A stretch of DNA of 64,000 nucleotides from Fibrobacter sp. UBA4223 (GCA_002382975.1 DFTB01000006.1:62001-126000); one strand, 5' to 3'; positions 9,191-17,158 are shown, counted from the first letter of the stretch. Made by a program: numbers and translations. Notes: generated from the letters alone by a model not told the origin.

Positions 9191-12100
9191 CTACTTATAC
9201 GCCTTCTCGACCCATTCTGCTAGTTTTCCGTTTTTAGCGAGTTCGGCGGTATCCTTCATCTTGAAATTCGGATAAAGCGCTTGAATTTGCGATGCTGTTT
9301 TGCCTTCGATTTCGTTGTTGAAGCCGAGAATGTAGTGCATAGCAATCATGTAGATGATTTCGGTAGGAGCAGCACCACAGACTTGATTCTTGACGATATG
9401 CTCCAGCCTCTTTGCATCGTCGGGGAAGATTTTCTTCATCTTCTTTGAACGATAAAGGCGCTTGATAATTTCGGTGATATAGAGTCCCGATTTCATGTAC
9501 AGGTCAGCGAAAGTATGCTCCGGGTCATCAAAACAGCCCGGAGTTTCCTTTTCAAGCATATCCACCATGTCCTTTACGACTTTTTTCGGTGTAAAGATTT
9601 GGTTCGTCTTCTGCGGCGGGATGTAGTCGAATATATCGCCCTTTACATCTTCCATGAAGTAGTCCGCCAGTTCCGAGCGTTTGCGCATAAATTCCTTCAC
9701 GGAGTCGTTGAATACGACCGAATCAAAGAGATGACCGTCATAGTGCTTTTTCTTTCCGTCATTTTCGTCGGTGTAATCACCACCATCGCGAAGGAATTTG
9801 AATTCGTCAACAGTAATACTCGTTACTTCGAGGAATACGTTGCCCGGAATGTCGCGTTCAAATGTTTCGAGAGTCGTATTGTCATTTCCGTAGGCCATCA
9901 AGAAAGAGGGAATCGTGCGGGCAAATCCACGCAGGTGGTCGCGAACCTTTTCTTCAATATCATTTTTCTTCTTTTCAATCTTGCTTTCTTCTACAGCCTT
10001 GACGGTTTCCTCTGTCGCCTTTTTCCAAATGTCCGATGTATCAGAAACAGTCTCCTGGAATTTTTTCTTGGCCGTTTCCATTTCTTTTTTGAATTCAGAA
10101 TTAATTTGTTTTTCTTCAGCCTTGGAATTGCAGTTTTTCAACGCCTCGTCGCGCTTATGTTCCGCTGTACCGGCTTCTATCTTGAAATCGGCGGCGGCAG
10201 AACTGATTTTCTTTTGTCCGTAATTTTGCAGCTTGCGTTCAAATTCCTTGGACTGAGATTTGGTCATGTCTTGGCCAAACCTGACTTTGGCTTCTTCGGC
10301 TACTTTCTTTACAGATACATCGTAAACAGTGGTCAATTCCTTAACGATATTTTCAATTTTCGACGGCTCGTGATCTCGCAGTAACCTATTCACGTCTTTT
10401 TCGTAATCATTAGATTGCTGGGCAAAAACCGGATCACCGAACTTATCGGCGGCGGTCCCGACCACCTGTTCCGAGGGAACATCGACATTTCCATTTCCAT
10501 CAAGAGGAAGTTCATTTGCCTGTTCCGGGGTAACAATATTCTTGTCCGCTTCTGCCTTGGTGACAGGATTTACCTTTTTGAGGATGTCGTTTACAATCGA
10601 AGGTGCTGCGAATATGCCGCTAATGTTCTGGAAAAGGAAATTACTCATGAATCCGTGATTCACGACTTCCTTGGCGTGGATATGCCTCGGGATGGACAAC
10701 ACCTTTTCGGCATCCAGTTCAATCATTTCGCCATTGTCGTCTTCGCCAACCACAGGGAAGAAGTTCAAGAGTTCCAGAACATGCTTTTTGCGCTTTTCGC
10801 TATCGCCTGCACCACCAGCAGTATCCTTGTACTGGTCGTTCGCGATAGTTTCAACGATAGTCAGCGTGCGTGCCGGATCAAAATCGAACACATACGCATT
10901 ATCTTTGCGATATGTTTTGCCATCCTTATCCAAAAAAAAGCACGGATTTTGAGCACGGAATGCGGCCTGCATATACAGCGCCGGAGAGCGCATGGAGCAA
11001 AGCATCAGAACAGCAGTCCATTCGGGAATGGTGACGCCCGTCGTAAGCTGCCCCACCGAAAGGGTAATAGTCTTTTCGTTGTTCTTGATAGCTTCGCGGA
11101 CAGCGGTAATCGCCTTCTGGTTTTCCAGTTCCTCGTCGCCATTACCTACAGCAAGGACAACCGTATATTCCTTGAATACAGGGTGCTGTGTCAAAAGCTT
11201 TTTCAAGGCGATGGCTGAATCAACGCGATTCAACAACCAGAACGTATGCTTGAGCTGGTTCCTAAGTTCTTCCGTAGAGAATGGATACTTTTTCTGCTCC
11301 GTGAGAGCGTCCAGGAACTTCTTTACATCTTCGAGATGTTCAAAATACCCCGAAGCATTCGTCTTGAAGAACTCATTCAAGTCAAAGTAGTATTGCGTTT
11401 CTTCGTCATCAATGAGAGTTCCGGCATCGGCCTTCGCACCCATCATATCTGACATCTGGTAGGTGAACAGATTGAGCTTCGGCAAGTCTTCGTAAGGATT
11501 CTCTACACCCTTTTCGGCAAATTCCTTTTTACGCTCCTGTTCGTCAGCGTATGTCCAGTTGAATATCGCTTCTTCGGGGAACTTGTCGGAAGCAAGCATC
11601 TTGAACGGGGTGCCCGAAAGGTTCAGCGTAAAACGGCGTTTGATGCGCTCCAGGGCCACATCCGTTTTATCAGTTTCTACGCCCTCGTGTGCCTCGTCAA
11701 GAATCAGCACATCCCAATCAAGTTCAGAAACTTCGCGGAGTTTTTCGTAATCGCCACCAAAAGCCTTTGCACCTTTAAGGTCTTGCAAGGAGATAAATTC
11801 AATGCAGCCAAGCCTGTTCTTGCTAACAGCACGAGTGAATTCATCCCTTGTCAAAACATGCTTGTATTTTTGCGGATTCTTTTTGAAAACATCCACCTGG
11901 CTTACAAAATAGTAGCCACCTTCCGTCCCGACGAAACGCGCATAATCATTGTACCAGCTATCGGCAATGGCGGGGCGGTTGGTCAAGATAAGCACATTCT
12001 TTGCACCAACGCGCTTGCAAAAATCGTATGCCGTAAGGGTCTTGCCAAAGCGGGGTTTTGCATTCCACAGGAATTCGGGAGCCTTGTCCTTTTTCAGAAT

Positions 12101-12577
12101 TTTCACCAGCTTGTGGTTATCGAAATAATCGGCGGTCTTTCTGGCGGCTTCTTCCTGTTCATCACGGAGTTCGTAGATTTCGACGCCTTCCATTTCGGTA
12201 AGGATTCCGTGATTTTCCTTAAAATCATTGAAATGATTTTTAGATGTCTTTGCATCAGTCTTGAACCACTCCGTTTTCGGTTTCCTTTCGATATCCACCT
12301 TGTTTGTCAGGTATTTATGAAAATCGTAATCACGGAAAGGCGTCAAGTCATCTTCAAAAACAGCCCTACCGCTCCACGCAATAGGGGCATCGGTATCGGA
12401 GGTGTGGGTTTGCTGATGGACGCGATCCTTAACAGCGTCTTTCAAGTTTTCGCCAAAATTGACTTCGGTATCACCGATTTTTATCCACCCGTCATGGGTG
12501 CGGTCATTTGGAGTGGTGTATGCGTATATGGCGCGATTCACGGGCCGCATCGTCTTGATTTGGGTAATGTTCGACAT
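9191..12577 (-). CDS. GIY-YIG-like nuclease / SF2 helicase protein of a restriction-modification-like operon
   Basis: 1128 residues. The first ~100 look like a T5orf172/GIY-YIG-type nuclease (IYAYTTPN...GWIKIGDTE, then RVHQQ and a FHKYL segment). A superfamily 2 helicase core follows: Walker A AKPRFGKT at about residue 175, DEAH box at 293-296, motif III NLSGTPF, and motif VI-like QAAFRAQNP at about 538. A Lys/Glu-rich helical stretch spans about 730-880. The C-terminus (IFTPKKVVKDMVDML near 995, then FADLYMKSGLY) resembles the N-terminal motifs of adenine methyltransferases, but the SAM loop DPxxGxG is not intact. It is the last gene of three: the start overlaps the previous stop (TAATG) and AAGGAG precedes it. 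Likely role: ATP-dependent restriction. The GIY-YIG call is less certain than the helicase. Confidence 0.8.
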   Translation of the reverse strand: MSNITQIKTMRPVNRAIYAYTTPNDRTHDGWIKIGDTEVNFGENLKDAVKDRVHQQTHTSDTDAPIAWSGRAVFEDDLTPFRDYDFHKYLTNKVDIERKPKTEWFKTDAKTSKNHFNDFKENHGILTEMEGVEIYELRDEQEEAARKTADYFDNHKLVKILKKDKAPEFLWNAKPRFGKTLTAYDFCKRVGAKNVLILTNRPAIADSWYNDYARFVGTEGGYYFVSQVDVFKKNPQKYKHVLTRDEFTRAVSKNRLGCIEFISLQDLKGAKAFGGDYEKLREVSELDWDVLILDEAHEGVETDKTDVALERIKRRFTLNLSGTPFKMLASDKFPEEAIFNWTYADEQERKKEFAEKGVENPYEDLPKLNLFTYQMSDMMGAKADAGTLIDDEETQYYFDLNEFFKTNASGYFEHLEDVKKFLDALTEQKKYPFSTEELRNQLKHTFWLLNRVDSAIALKKLLTQHPVFKEYTVVLAVGNGDEELENQKAITAVREAIKNNEKTITLSVGQLTTGVTIPEWTAVLMLCSMRSPALYMQAAFRAQNPCFFLDKDGKTYRKDNAYVFDFDPARTLTIVETIANDQYKDTAGGAGDSEKRKKHVLELLNFFPVVGEDDNGEMIELDAEKVLSIPRHIHAKEVVNHGFMSNFLFQNISGIFAAPSIVNDILKKVNPVTKAEADKNIVTPEQANELPLDGNGNVDVPSEQVVGTAADKFGDPVFAQQSNDYEKDVNRLLRDHEPSKIENIVKELTTVYDVSVKKVAEEAKVRFGQDMTKSQSKEFERKLQNYGQKKISSAAADFKIEAGTAEHKRDEALKNCNSKAEEKQINSEFKKEMETAKKKFQETVSDTSDIWKKATEETVKAVEESKIEKKKNDIEEKVRDHLRGFARTIPSFLMAYGNDNTTLETFERDIPGNVFLEVTSITVDEFKFLRDGGDYTDENDGKKKHYDGHLFDSVVFNDSVKEFMRKRSELADYFMEDVKGDIFDYIPPQKTNQIFTPKKVVKDMVDMLEKETPGCFDDPEHTFADLYMKSGLYITEIIKRLYRSKKMKKIFPDDAKRLEHIVKNQVCGAAPTEIIYMIAMHYILGFNNEIEGKTASQIQALYPNFKMKDTAELAKNGKLAEWVEKAYK

Positions 12578-13599
12578 TAGACCATCTCCTTGACGTGAGT
12601 TTCAATGAAGTCCTTTTCTTCTTTGGAGAGGCCATATTTCTTGTAGAGTTGCAAATCTATTTCGTGAACAGATTTGGTCCAGTCAATATCGGATTTAGAG
12701 GAAAAATCTTGGAGGGGAACGTATTTCCATGTTGGCTTGGCATTGTTTTGGGTAACTTTCAAAACACCAAGCATAGTCCTTACAAATTTCGTTTTCACAT
12801 ATTTTAATGTGGCTTCAGCTTCAGACTTTGAATCAGTTTCACCTATTGATATAAATGTTTCCGTAAAACCGCACATAGGCGCACCACACAACGGGGTACT
12901 TAACATTTCTCCAAAAGAGCCACTACCATTAGCCTTAGGAATCATAACTTTATACTTATGCAAATTGGGCACATCATTCACAAAATCTTTCCTAAACCAT
13001 TTATAACAACGTTCACCATCTGCCAATCCCAAAATTTTCACATACTGATATTCATCTTTTGGTTTTACATCCGTAAACAATGAAGGCATTCTTTCAAAAG
13101 CACTTGGAGCAATACGTGCATCTGCCGTTTTGGCTAATTCCTTCGGACACTTTTTATATGCCAATTGAGAATATCTATAGATACCTCTATTTGTAATCAC
13201 ATCACTAAGACTTCGTTCTTTATATGAAATAACTTTTCTTTTAATGGAATTAAGTTCAGAAAACGCTGTGAAAGCACCTATTGCCTCATATTTTTTTGAA
13301 GAATCATGATAGGTAATTACAACACCACCCTTTATATCAGTATTTGCAAAAATCTTATCACTTTTGGGTTCATAAGACAACACCTTAAAATGTTCATCAT
13401 TAAGCATTTTTTCATTCCAATCTTTCGGTGTTGCCCCTGCGTTGAAAAGAAACCTTGCAGGACTTATTAGCACATACTTATCTGCAACCTGATTTGCAGC
13501 CTCATAAAAATAATGATACAAAGGAGTATCACTTTCATTTGCTCCAATAGAATTTTCTTGATACGGCGGGTTTCCGATTACGGCAAAGAATTTTTTCAT
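12577..13599 (-). CDS. Eco57I-like adenine methyltransferase subunit with NPPY motif
   Basis: 340 residues. It starts at once with the catalytic motif IV of N6-adenine methyltransferases (FFAVIGNPPYQ, residues 4-14) and has no SAM-binding motif I upstream of it. The middle (KYVLISPARFLFNAG, then SDKIFANTDIKGGVVITYH) is typical of Eco57I/TaqI-type enzymes, and the C-terminal half could hold target recognition. The SAM-binding part must come from a partner, presumably the preceding gene (313 residues) or the C-terminus of the helicase. The start overlaps the previous stop by 4 bases (ATGA) and has AAAGGAG at good spacing. The coding sequence is visibly more AT-rich than the flanking housekeeping genes, which suggests transfer. 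Confidence 0.85.
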   Translation of the reverse strand: MKKFFAVIGNPPYQENSIGANESDTPLYHYFYEAANQVADKYVLISPARFLFNAGATPKDWNEKMLNDEHFKVLSYEPKSDKIFANTDIKGGVVITYHDSSKKYEAIGAFTAFSELNSIKRKVISYKERSLSDVITNRGIYRYSQLAYKKCPKELAKTADARIAPSAFERMPSLFTDVKPKDEYQYVKILGLADGERCYKWFRKDFVNDVPNLHKYKVMIPKANGSGSFGEMLSTPLCGAPMCGFTETFISIGETDSKSEAEATLKYVKTKFVRTMLGVLKVTQNNAKPTWKYVPLQDFSSKSDIDWTKSVHEIDLQLYKKYGLSKEEKDFIETHVKEMV

Positions 13600-14537
13600 T
13601 TTCCATTCTCCTTTGATTTTAAAGAGTTGTAGGTCCGGCTGAAGCGTCTTCGCCAGTCAAAAATCAGGCATTCCTCGGTGGCATCGGAGTCGCCGGTTTC
13701 GTTTTCCACTTCGAATCCGGGAAGCGTCATTTGTCCGCATTCCTTTTCCTTGATTTGCGGAGTCCTGCCCGTAAGGCCATCCATCTGCCAAAAGTTCCAC
13801 GCAATCACGTTGGCAGCACTCCGCGCCGTCGTTCTGTCCGGTTTTTCGCCTAATTTCTTTTCCCAATGTTCCGTCCAAGACAAGAACACGTTGATGCGGG
13901 CAATCAAGAGGTTGTCCCCCTGGAACTCGTACCCATAACAACTTTCCAAAGAACGCATGGACCATTTCTTGTATTCATCTCCGTCCGCATTCTCTTCGAC
14001 CACGCGAAGCTTACGGTCCAAGAAACCAATGCGATCCTTGACCTCGATAAAAATTCCATCTGTGGGGTTGTAACGGCTCGTCACGAAGGGCGCTTCGCCG
14101 CAGGTGATTTCGAGCCTTGTCTGGTCAACGTATTCTTGCCAGGTTTTTCCATCGTTAAACTGGATTTTTTTACGATTCCTAGTCCAAGCCTTATCGCCTT
14201 CGGTATTGAATGCTCCTGTATAGCCCAGGTAGTCATCGTCCAGGGCGTTGTTCATTTGGTTGCAAATCCACGACGGCGTAAAGACTTCGGCACGCTTCTT
14301 GGTGCGATCCCTTTGGGCGTCAAGGGTCTTGGCGATTCGCGGACGCACAAGCATCAGGCTCCCGCCGGTGATGTCTTTGAAATCTATTTCGCTTTTCGGG
14401 GAAATGGCGTCGTATTCGTCCGTGGCCCACAGGATGTTCTTGCCCGTGGTCTTGTCCTTTAACAATATGGGGAGTACGGCGCCTCGATACACGTCAAAGA
14501 TTTGCCGGACAGGTGTGTCAGCCGCAATGTTTTTCAT
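13596..14537 (-). CDS. DNA methyltransferase-associated subunit (restriction-modification M component)
   Basis: 313 residues. KKRAEVFTPSWICNQMNN at about residues 78-95 is the usual motif X-like entry of N6-adenine methyltransferases. It is followed by LEITCGEAPFVTSRY, RIGFLDRKLRVV and SCYGYEFQGDNLLIARINV, blocks I recall from proteins annotated as restriction endonuclease subunit M in gut anaerobes. No NPPY is seen here; that motif is in the next gene, so the two may jointly form one methyltransferase. It is the first gene of the operon; GGGAGAATGG lies before the ATG at 14537. An inverted repeat (14547-14553 with 14581-14587) partly covers this ribosome-binding site. Confidence 0.75.
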   Translation of the reverse strand: MKNIAADTPVRQIFDVYRGAVLPILLKDKTTGKNILWATDEYDAISPKSEIDFKDITGGSLMLVRPRIAKTLDAQRDRTKKRAEVFTPSWICNQMNNALDDDYLGYTGAFNTEGDKAWTRNRKKIQFNDGKTWQEYVDQTRLEITCGEAPFVTSRYNPTDGIFIEVKDRIGFLDRKLRVVEENADGDEYKKWSMRSLESCYGYEFQGDNLLIARINVFLSWTEHWEKKLGEKPDRTTARSAANVIAWNFWQMDGLTGRTPQIKEKECGQMTLPGFEVENETGDSDATEECLIFDWRRRFSRTYNSLKSKENGK

Positions 14538-14546
14538 TCCATTCTC

Positions 14547-14587
14547 CCGAACTTCAAGCGCAACGTTCTGTTTCGCTCCCGTTCGGG
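14547..14587 (-). promoter_or_regulatory. inverted repeat over the leader of the restriction-like operon
   Basis: CCCGAAC at 14547-14553 pairs with GTTCGGG at 14581-14587. On the transcribed minus strand the downstream arm runs into the GGGAG ribosome-binding site of the first methyltransferase gene, so the hairpin could limit translation. The stem is only 7 bp and the loop 27 bases. Confidence 0.35.
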
Positions 14588-14692
14588 GACTGGATTACGG
14601 CGATTTCACAAAAAGAGAATACACGACGCCCTAGGCATACAATACGCCCACGCCAAAACGGGGCGCGCATGCGTCCGGATTTCTGAGTACCC

Positions 14693-14742
14693 TCTTATTC
14701 TTCTGTTTTGAAATTGTCGAGATTCCATGCCAAGAACAAGAG
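14693..14742 (-). repeat. 50-bp repeat, copy 2
   Basis: This copy is identical to 14961-15010 at 45 of 50 positions. Its outer arms (TCTTATTCT and AGAACAAGAG) are less complementary than in the other copy, and it has an additional inverted repeat with its flank (ACAAGAG 14736-14742 with CTCTTGT 14760-14766). On the minus strand it is followed by a short GGACGC-containing stretch also seen after copy 1, suggesting a decayed second copy of a longer unit. Confidence 0.85.
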
Positions 14743-14785
14743 CCGACTCATGGGAATTTCTCTTGTCCTAGCATTTTTACCGCAC

Positions 14786-14866
14786 AAAAAAAAGGCGTGA
14801 GGTTGAATGTCCTTACGACATGAGGCTCTCGACAGCCCAAACAGGTAAGGACAAACAACCCACGCC
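14786..14866 (-). terminator. large hairpin with U-tract
   Basis: 19 bp in three stacked stems between 14794-14816 and 14845-14866, plus an inner 4-bp stem, followed on the minus strand by T8 at 14786-14793. It is far larger than an ordinary intrinsic terminator, so it may be the 3' domain of a small RNA as well as its terminator. Confidence 0.65.
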
Positions 14867-14960
14867 CCATAAAGGCCGATACGCACAAACGGACCGCACA
14901 AGGGCGGCCTGCATAGCGAACCGTTGCCGGCACTTGCATGCCGACAGACGTGAGCGTCCG

Positions 14961-15010
14961 TCTTATTCTCCTGTTTTGAAATTGTCGAGATTTCATGTCG
15001 AGAATAAGAG
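14961..15010 (-). repeat. 50-bp repeat, copy 1
   Basis: The outer arms form a perfect 9-bp inverted repeat (CTTATTCTC with GAGAATAAG) around an inner GAAAT/ATTTC pair. It shares 45 of 50 bases with 14693-14742, 268 bp away in the same orientation. Two copies with a 218-base interval do not fit a CRISPR array. Confidence 0.85.
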
Positions 15011-15209
15011 AAACTCTCTATTTTTCAAGTTGAATATAGATTATTATTGTTGAGGGTATACTTGCATTGAAATTTTTTTCAATATCTAACTCTTTGGCAG
15101 ACAACAAATAAGAAACATTTTTGTTTTGTTTTGTTTATTAAACAACAAAAACCACTTGTTTTTAGTCAAAATTTAGAGTATATTTATGTTATGGAACAGA
15201 ATGTCCGGC

Positions 15210-15267
15210 CCCAAAAAGGAAGGACCTCCATTTGCAGTCAGAGGTCCTTCGGCGAAGAGTTTTTGGG
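15210..15267 (+). promoter_or_regulatory. long hairpin in the leader of the next gene
   Basis: CCCAAAAA (15210-15217) pairs with TTTTTGGG (15260-15267), and inside it AAGGACCTC (15220-15228) pairs perfectly with GAGGTCCTT (15241-15249). The structure lies between a TATATTTA box (about 15178) and the likely start at 15302. A regulatory leader or a terminator of a short upstream transcript are both possible. Confidence 0.5.
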
Positions 15268-15301
15268 TTCGCAACCGCCCCTCCGGGGCAAAGGAAAACT
15301 C

Positions 15302-16108
15302 ATGACAGAACCGTACATCCCGTACACAAACTCGACCAGTTCTTCTACCGGACTTCTTGCAAGTCTTTTTGTACCACAGCAAACCGCACCCGCAAGCAGC
15401 ACGCGAGTAGTGCAGCCTTCTGCATACGAACGATTGCTCAGGCAGCCAAAGCAAGAAACAAAAATCGACTCCCTCTTACAGTCCATCCAAAATATGGATA
15501 ACTTGAGCCTTGTTCCCAAATGGCGTGCAGATTGGAAAATAAAAAGAGCGTTGGAGGTTTCTCAAGTCTTGAGGGATTATGGGGAATATAACGGTTTAGT
15601 ATGGGACGCAACTTCAGGTGTTGCCAATCCATATATGAAATTCATGACCCAATGGAAGTACCCAAGCTACCAAAACAGTTTCTCCCCTAGCGGTCAGTTC
15701 AAATCCCTTGAATTTTCAGATTCCAGCATAGTCGTCGACCTACCCCATTTCAACGCCTCTCTTAGCCGGTATCTGGATTGCTATAGTGACGATTGTGCCC
15801 TGCCTACAGAATGGGCCAGTTGGGCCGGAGACATGTTCACTTACGCGGCACATCTTGACTCTTTACGAACAAAGAACAGCTTGAGTTACGCTGCAGTTCT
15901 CGATTCAGCAAAAAAACACATTGGAGGCAACGATTCGCAATACAGTAAATTCTTTGGTACAGGAGATTTTTACGCAGACATCGACGCCCGCAATATAGCC
16001 TCGTTAATAAACAACCGGAACTTGTCCCTTTACGATGCAATTGACCGCTATTACAAGCAGAAAGAATTTAGCAGGTTCATAACATTTGTAAATTCTTATG
16101 GAGGTTGA
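15302..16108 (+). CDS. hypothetical protein
   Basis: 268 residues from the ATG at 15302, chosen because AAAGGA lies 7 bases upstream; the upstream in-frame ATG at 15191 would translate through the 15210-15267 hairpin and adds a sequence without protein character. I recognise no family. The first ~55 residues are Ser/Thr/Pro/Gln-rich and probably disordered; the rest looks like a soluble, mostly helical domain (KWRADWKIKRALEVSQVLRDY...). There is no signal peptide and no membrane segment. It lies in the AT-rich accessory block. Codon use and a strong ribosome-binding site support expression. Function unknown. Confidence 0.6.
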   Translation: MTEPYIPYTNSTSSSTGLLASLFVPQQTAPASSTRVVQPSAYERLLRQPKQETKIDSLLQSIQNMDNLSLVPKWRADWKIKRALEVSQVLRDYGEYNGLVWDATSGVANPYMKFMTQWKYPSYQNSFSPSGQFKSLEFSDSSIVVDLPHFNASLSRYLDCYSDDCALPTEWASWAGDMFTYAAHLDSLRTKNSLSYAAVLDSAKKHIGGNDSQYSKFFGTGDFYADIDARNIASLINNRNLSLYDAIDRYYKQKEFSRFITFVNSYGG

Positions 16109-16150
16109 AAAAAATTTGCCGAAAAAGTAAACAAGCATTATTTTTTCCCG

Positions 16151-16194
16151 TTGACAGTAAAATTGAATCCTTATCTTTTGGAAATTTCCAAAAG
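16151..16194 (+). promoter_or_regulatory. promoter-like -35 and 20-bp palindrome before the next gene
   Basis: TTGACA at 16151-16156 is followed by TATCTT after 15 bases. Overlapping the -10 region and start site is a perfect 20-bp palindrome, CTTTTGGAAATTTCCAAAAG, at 16175-16194. It is well placed as a repressor operator for the gene at 16230. No regulator gene for it is evident nearby. Confidence 0.45.
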
Positions 16195-16229
16195 AGCGTT
16201 CATGAACAAGGTGCTTAAAGGACTTTTGA

Positions 16230-16988
16230 ATGAAATCGGTTTGGATTAAAATGTTATTCGTGGTTGTCGCCGTTGCTGTGGCAACCATCCTTTTTTTCGC
16301 CATTGGGCATCTTGTAAAGGGAAATATATTCACAAAATTTCTTTTTTCAGACCACGTAAAAACGGTCGTTATTGGTAACGTGGAATTTGCGGAATTCATT
16401 GACAAACCTGGCCAAAGATTTCTCCAATATGACGACAATTACGAGATTCGAATATGGTACAGATTCCTTGATGAATCTGATTACAGAATTTTGCATGATT
16501 CTTACTACTACAATCGCTATGTCAGCCCTAGTCCAGACGAAGTTTCATGCATGGAAACCTTTGAACGAAATGGATTTTCCTATATAGCGGCAACACCCAA
16601 TATCGCAATCCTTATCGACTCTACCAAAAAAAGTCCTCCGCCGACAACAGCCGTCTATGTAGTAAACCCCAAAGAAAAACGTTTCCCACTACGTATAGAG
16701 GTGGGTTACGACATTTATGGAGATATCACGGAAAGTTACTATGCCAATTGCAATCTACCACGAATAGATAAGCAAATTCATTCAAACTGCAAAATATCGA
16801 CAAATTTTTCTTATTGGCCTCGTAAAAAAAAGGAGGCAAAAAAATTCGAGGAAGACTTCAACGCCTACAAAAAACAAATGATGACCAATTCCACCTTTAT
16901 TTCAGGTCTTTACGAGGCATACAAGTCCTTTAATTTGAATACAGACTGCATCGATTCTCTTGTGGAGCATTACGTCAAAACCAAATAA
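16230..16988 (+). CDS. hypothetical membrane-anchored protein
   Basis: 252 residues. One N-terminal hydrophobic helix (about residues 9-29, LFVVVAVAVATILFFAIGHL) anchors a soluble domain that is probably extracytoplasmic. That domain is rich in Tyr, Asn, Asp and Lys and has paired Cys (Cys at about 108, 172, 188, 242). Start chosen by AAAGGA seven bases upstream of ATG 16230. I do not recognise a family. It is the last gene before tRNA-Ala and lies in the same AT-rich block as the restriction-like operon. Function unknown. Confidence 0.65.
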   Translation: MKSVWIKMLFVVVAVAVATILFFAIGHLVKGNIFTKFLFSDHVKTVVIGNVEFAEFIDKPGQRFLQYDDNYEIRIWYRFLDESDYRILHDSYYYNRYVSPSPDEVSCMETFERNGFSYIAATPNIAILIDSTKKSPPPTTAVYVVNPKEKRFPLRIEVGYDIYGDITESYYANCNLPRIDKQIHSNCKISTNFSYWPRKKKEAKKFEEDFNAYKKQMMTNSTFISGLYEAYKSFNLNTDCIDSLVEHYVKTK

Positions 16989-17007
16989 AGTTTTTTCCAA
17001 CCATTGC

Positions 17008-17036
17008 TTGACGAAAAGCTTTAGAATAGATATATT
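17008..17036 (+). promoter_or_regulatory. promoter of tRNA-Ala(CGC)
   Basis: TTGACG (17008-17013), a 17-base spacer and TATATT (17031-17036) give a good sigma-70-type promoter about 14 bases before the mature tRNA. This supports reading the TATATT(T) boxes elsewhere in the window as -10 elements. Confidence 0.75.
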
Positions 17037-17049
17037 TGGCACACCTAAC

Positions 17050-17122
17050 GGGGATATAGCTCAGTTGGTAGAGCGACAGGTTCGCAATCTGTAGGTCATG
17101 GGTTCGACTCCCACTATCTCCA
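17050..17122 (+). tRNA. tRNA-Ala(CGC)
   Basis: A 73-nt cloverleaf: acceptor GGGGATA/TATCTCC with the G3-U70 pair that identifies alanine tRNA, standard D-arm, anticodon loop TTCGCAA (anticodon CGC, codon GCG), T-loop TTCGACT. CCA is not encoded. The 49-65 pair of the T-stem is A-C. The 5' end could be off by one base. A strong terminator follows immediately. Confidence 0.93.
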
Positions 17123-17125
17123 CTC

Positions 17126-17158
17126 AAAAGAGGCAGACAAAAGTCTGCCTCTTTTTTT
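17126..17158 (+). terminator. intrinsic terminator after tRNA-Ala(CGC)
   Basis: AAAAGAGGCAGAC (17126-17138), loop AAAA, then GTCTGCCTC and a run of seven T to 17158: a perfect stem with U-tract. Confidence 0.9.

Larger units (their letters stand above)
14786..15026 (-). ncRNA. candidate structured non-coding RNA upstream of the restriction-like operon
   Basis: Read on the minus strand, a TATATTC box at about 15033-15039 is followed by the 50-nt repeat, then by small GC-rich hairpins (GACG/CGTC; CGGC/GCCG at about 14927-14943; GGCCG/CGGCC at about 14874-14908). The last element is a 73-nt hairpin at 14794-14866: GGCGTG/CACGCC, then GGTTG/CAACC, then GTCCTTAC/GTAAGGAC, with GGCT/AGCC in the loop, followed by eight U. 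This is a promoter-to-terminator layout of about 240 nt with no plausible protein. It matches no RNA family I can name (not tmRNA, RNase P or 4.5S). The ends are estimates. Confidence 0.5.

Noticed and set aside
14794..14866. Integron attC site or retron RNA
   Set aside because: The stem lacks paired RYYYAAC/GTTRRRY ends in the right order, and no integrase or reverse transcriptase is visible.
14693..15010. CRISPR array
   Set aside because: Only two repeats of 50 bp, separated by 218 bp, with no cas gene in the window.
16201..16248. 15-codon leader peptide overlapping the start of the 16230 gene
   Set aside because: It has no own ribosome-binding site and its frame is short enough to be chance.
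17050..17122. Integration site (att) with a duplicated tRNA end
   Set aside because: No copy of the tRNA 3' end was found near 8000 or elsewhere in the block, and no integrase gene is present.
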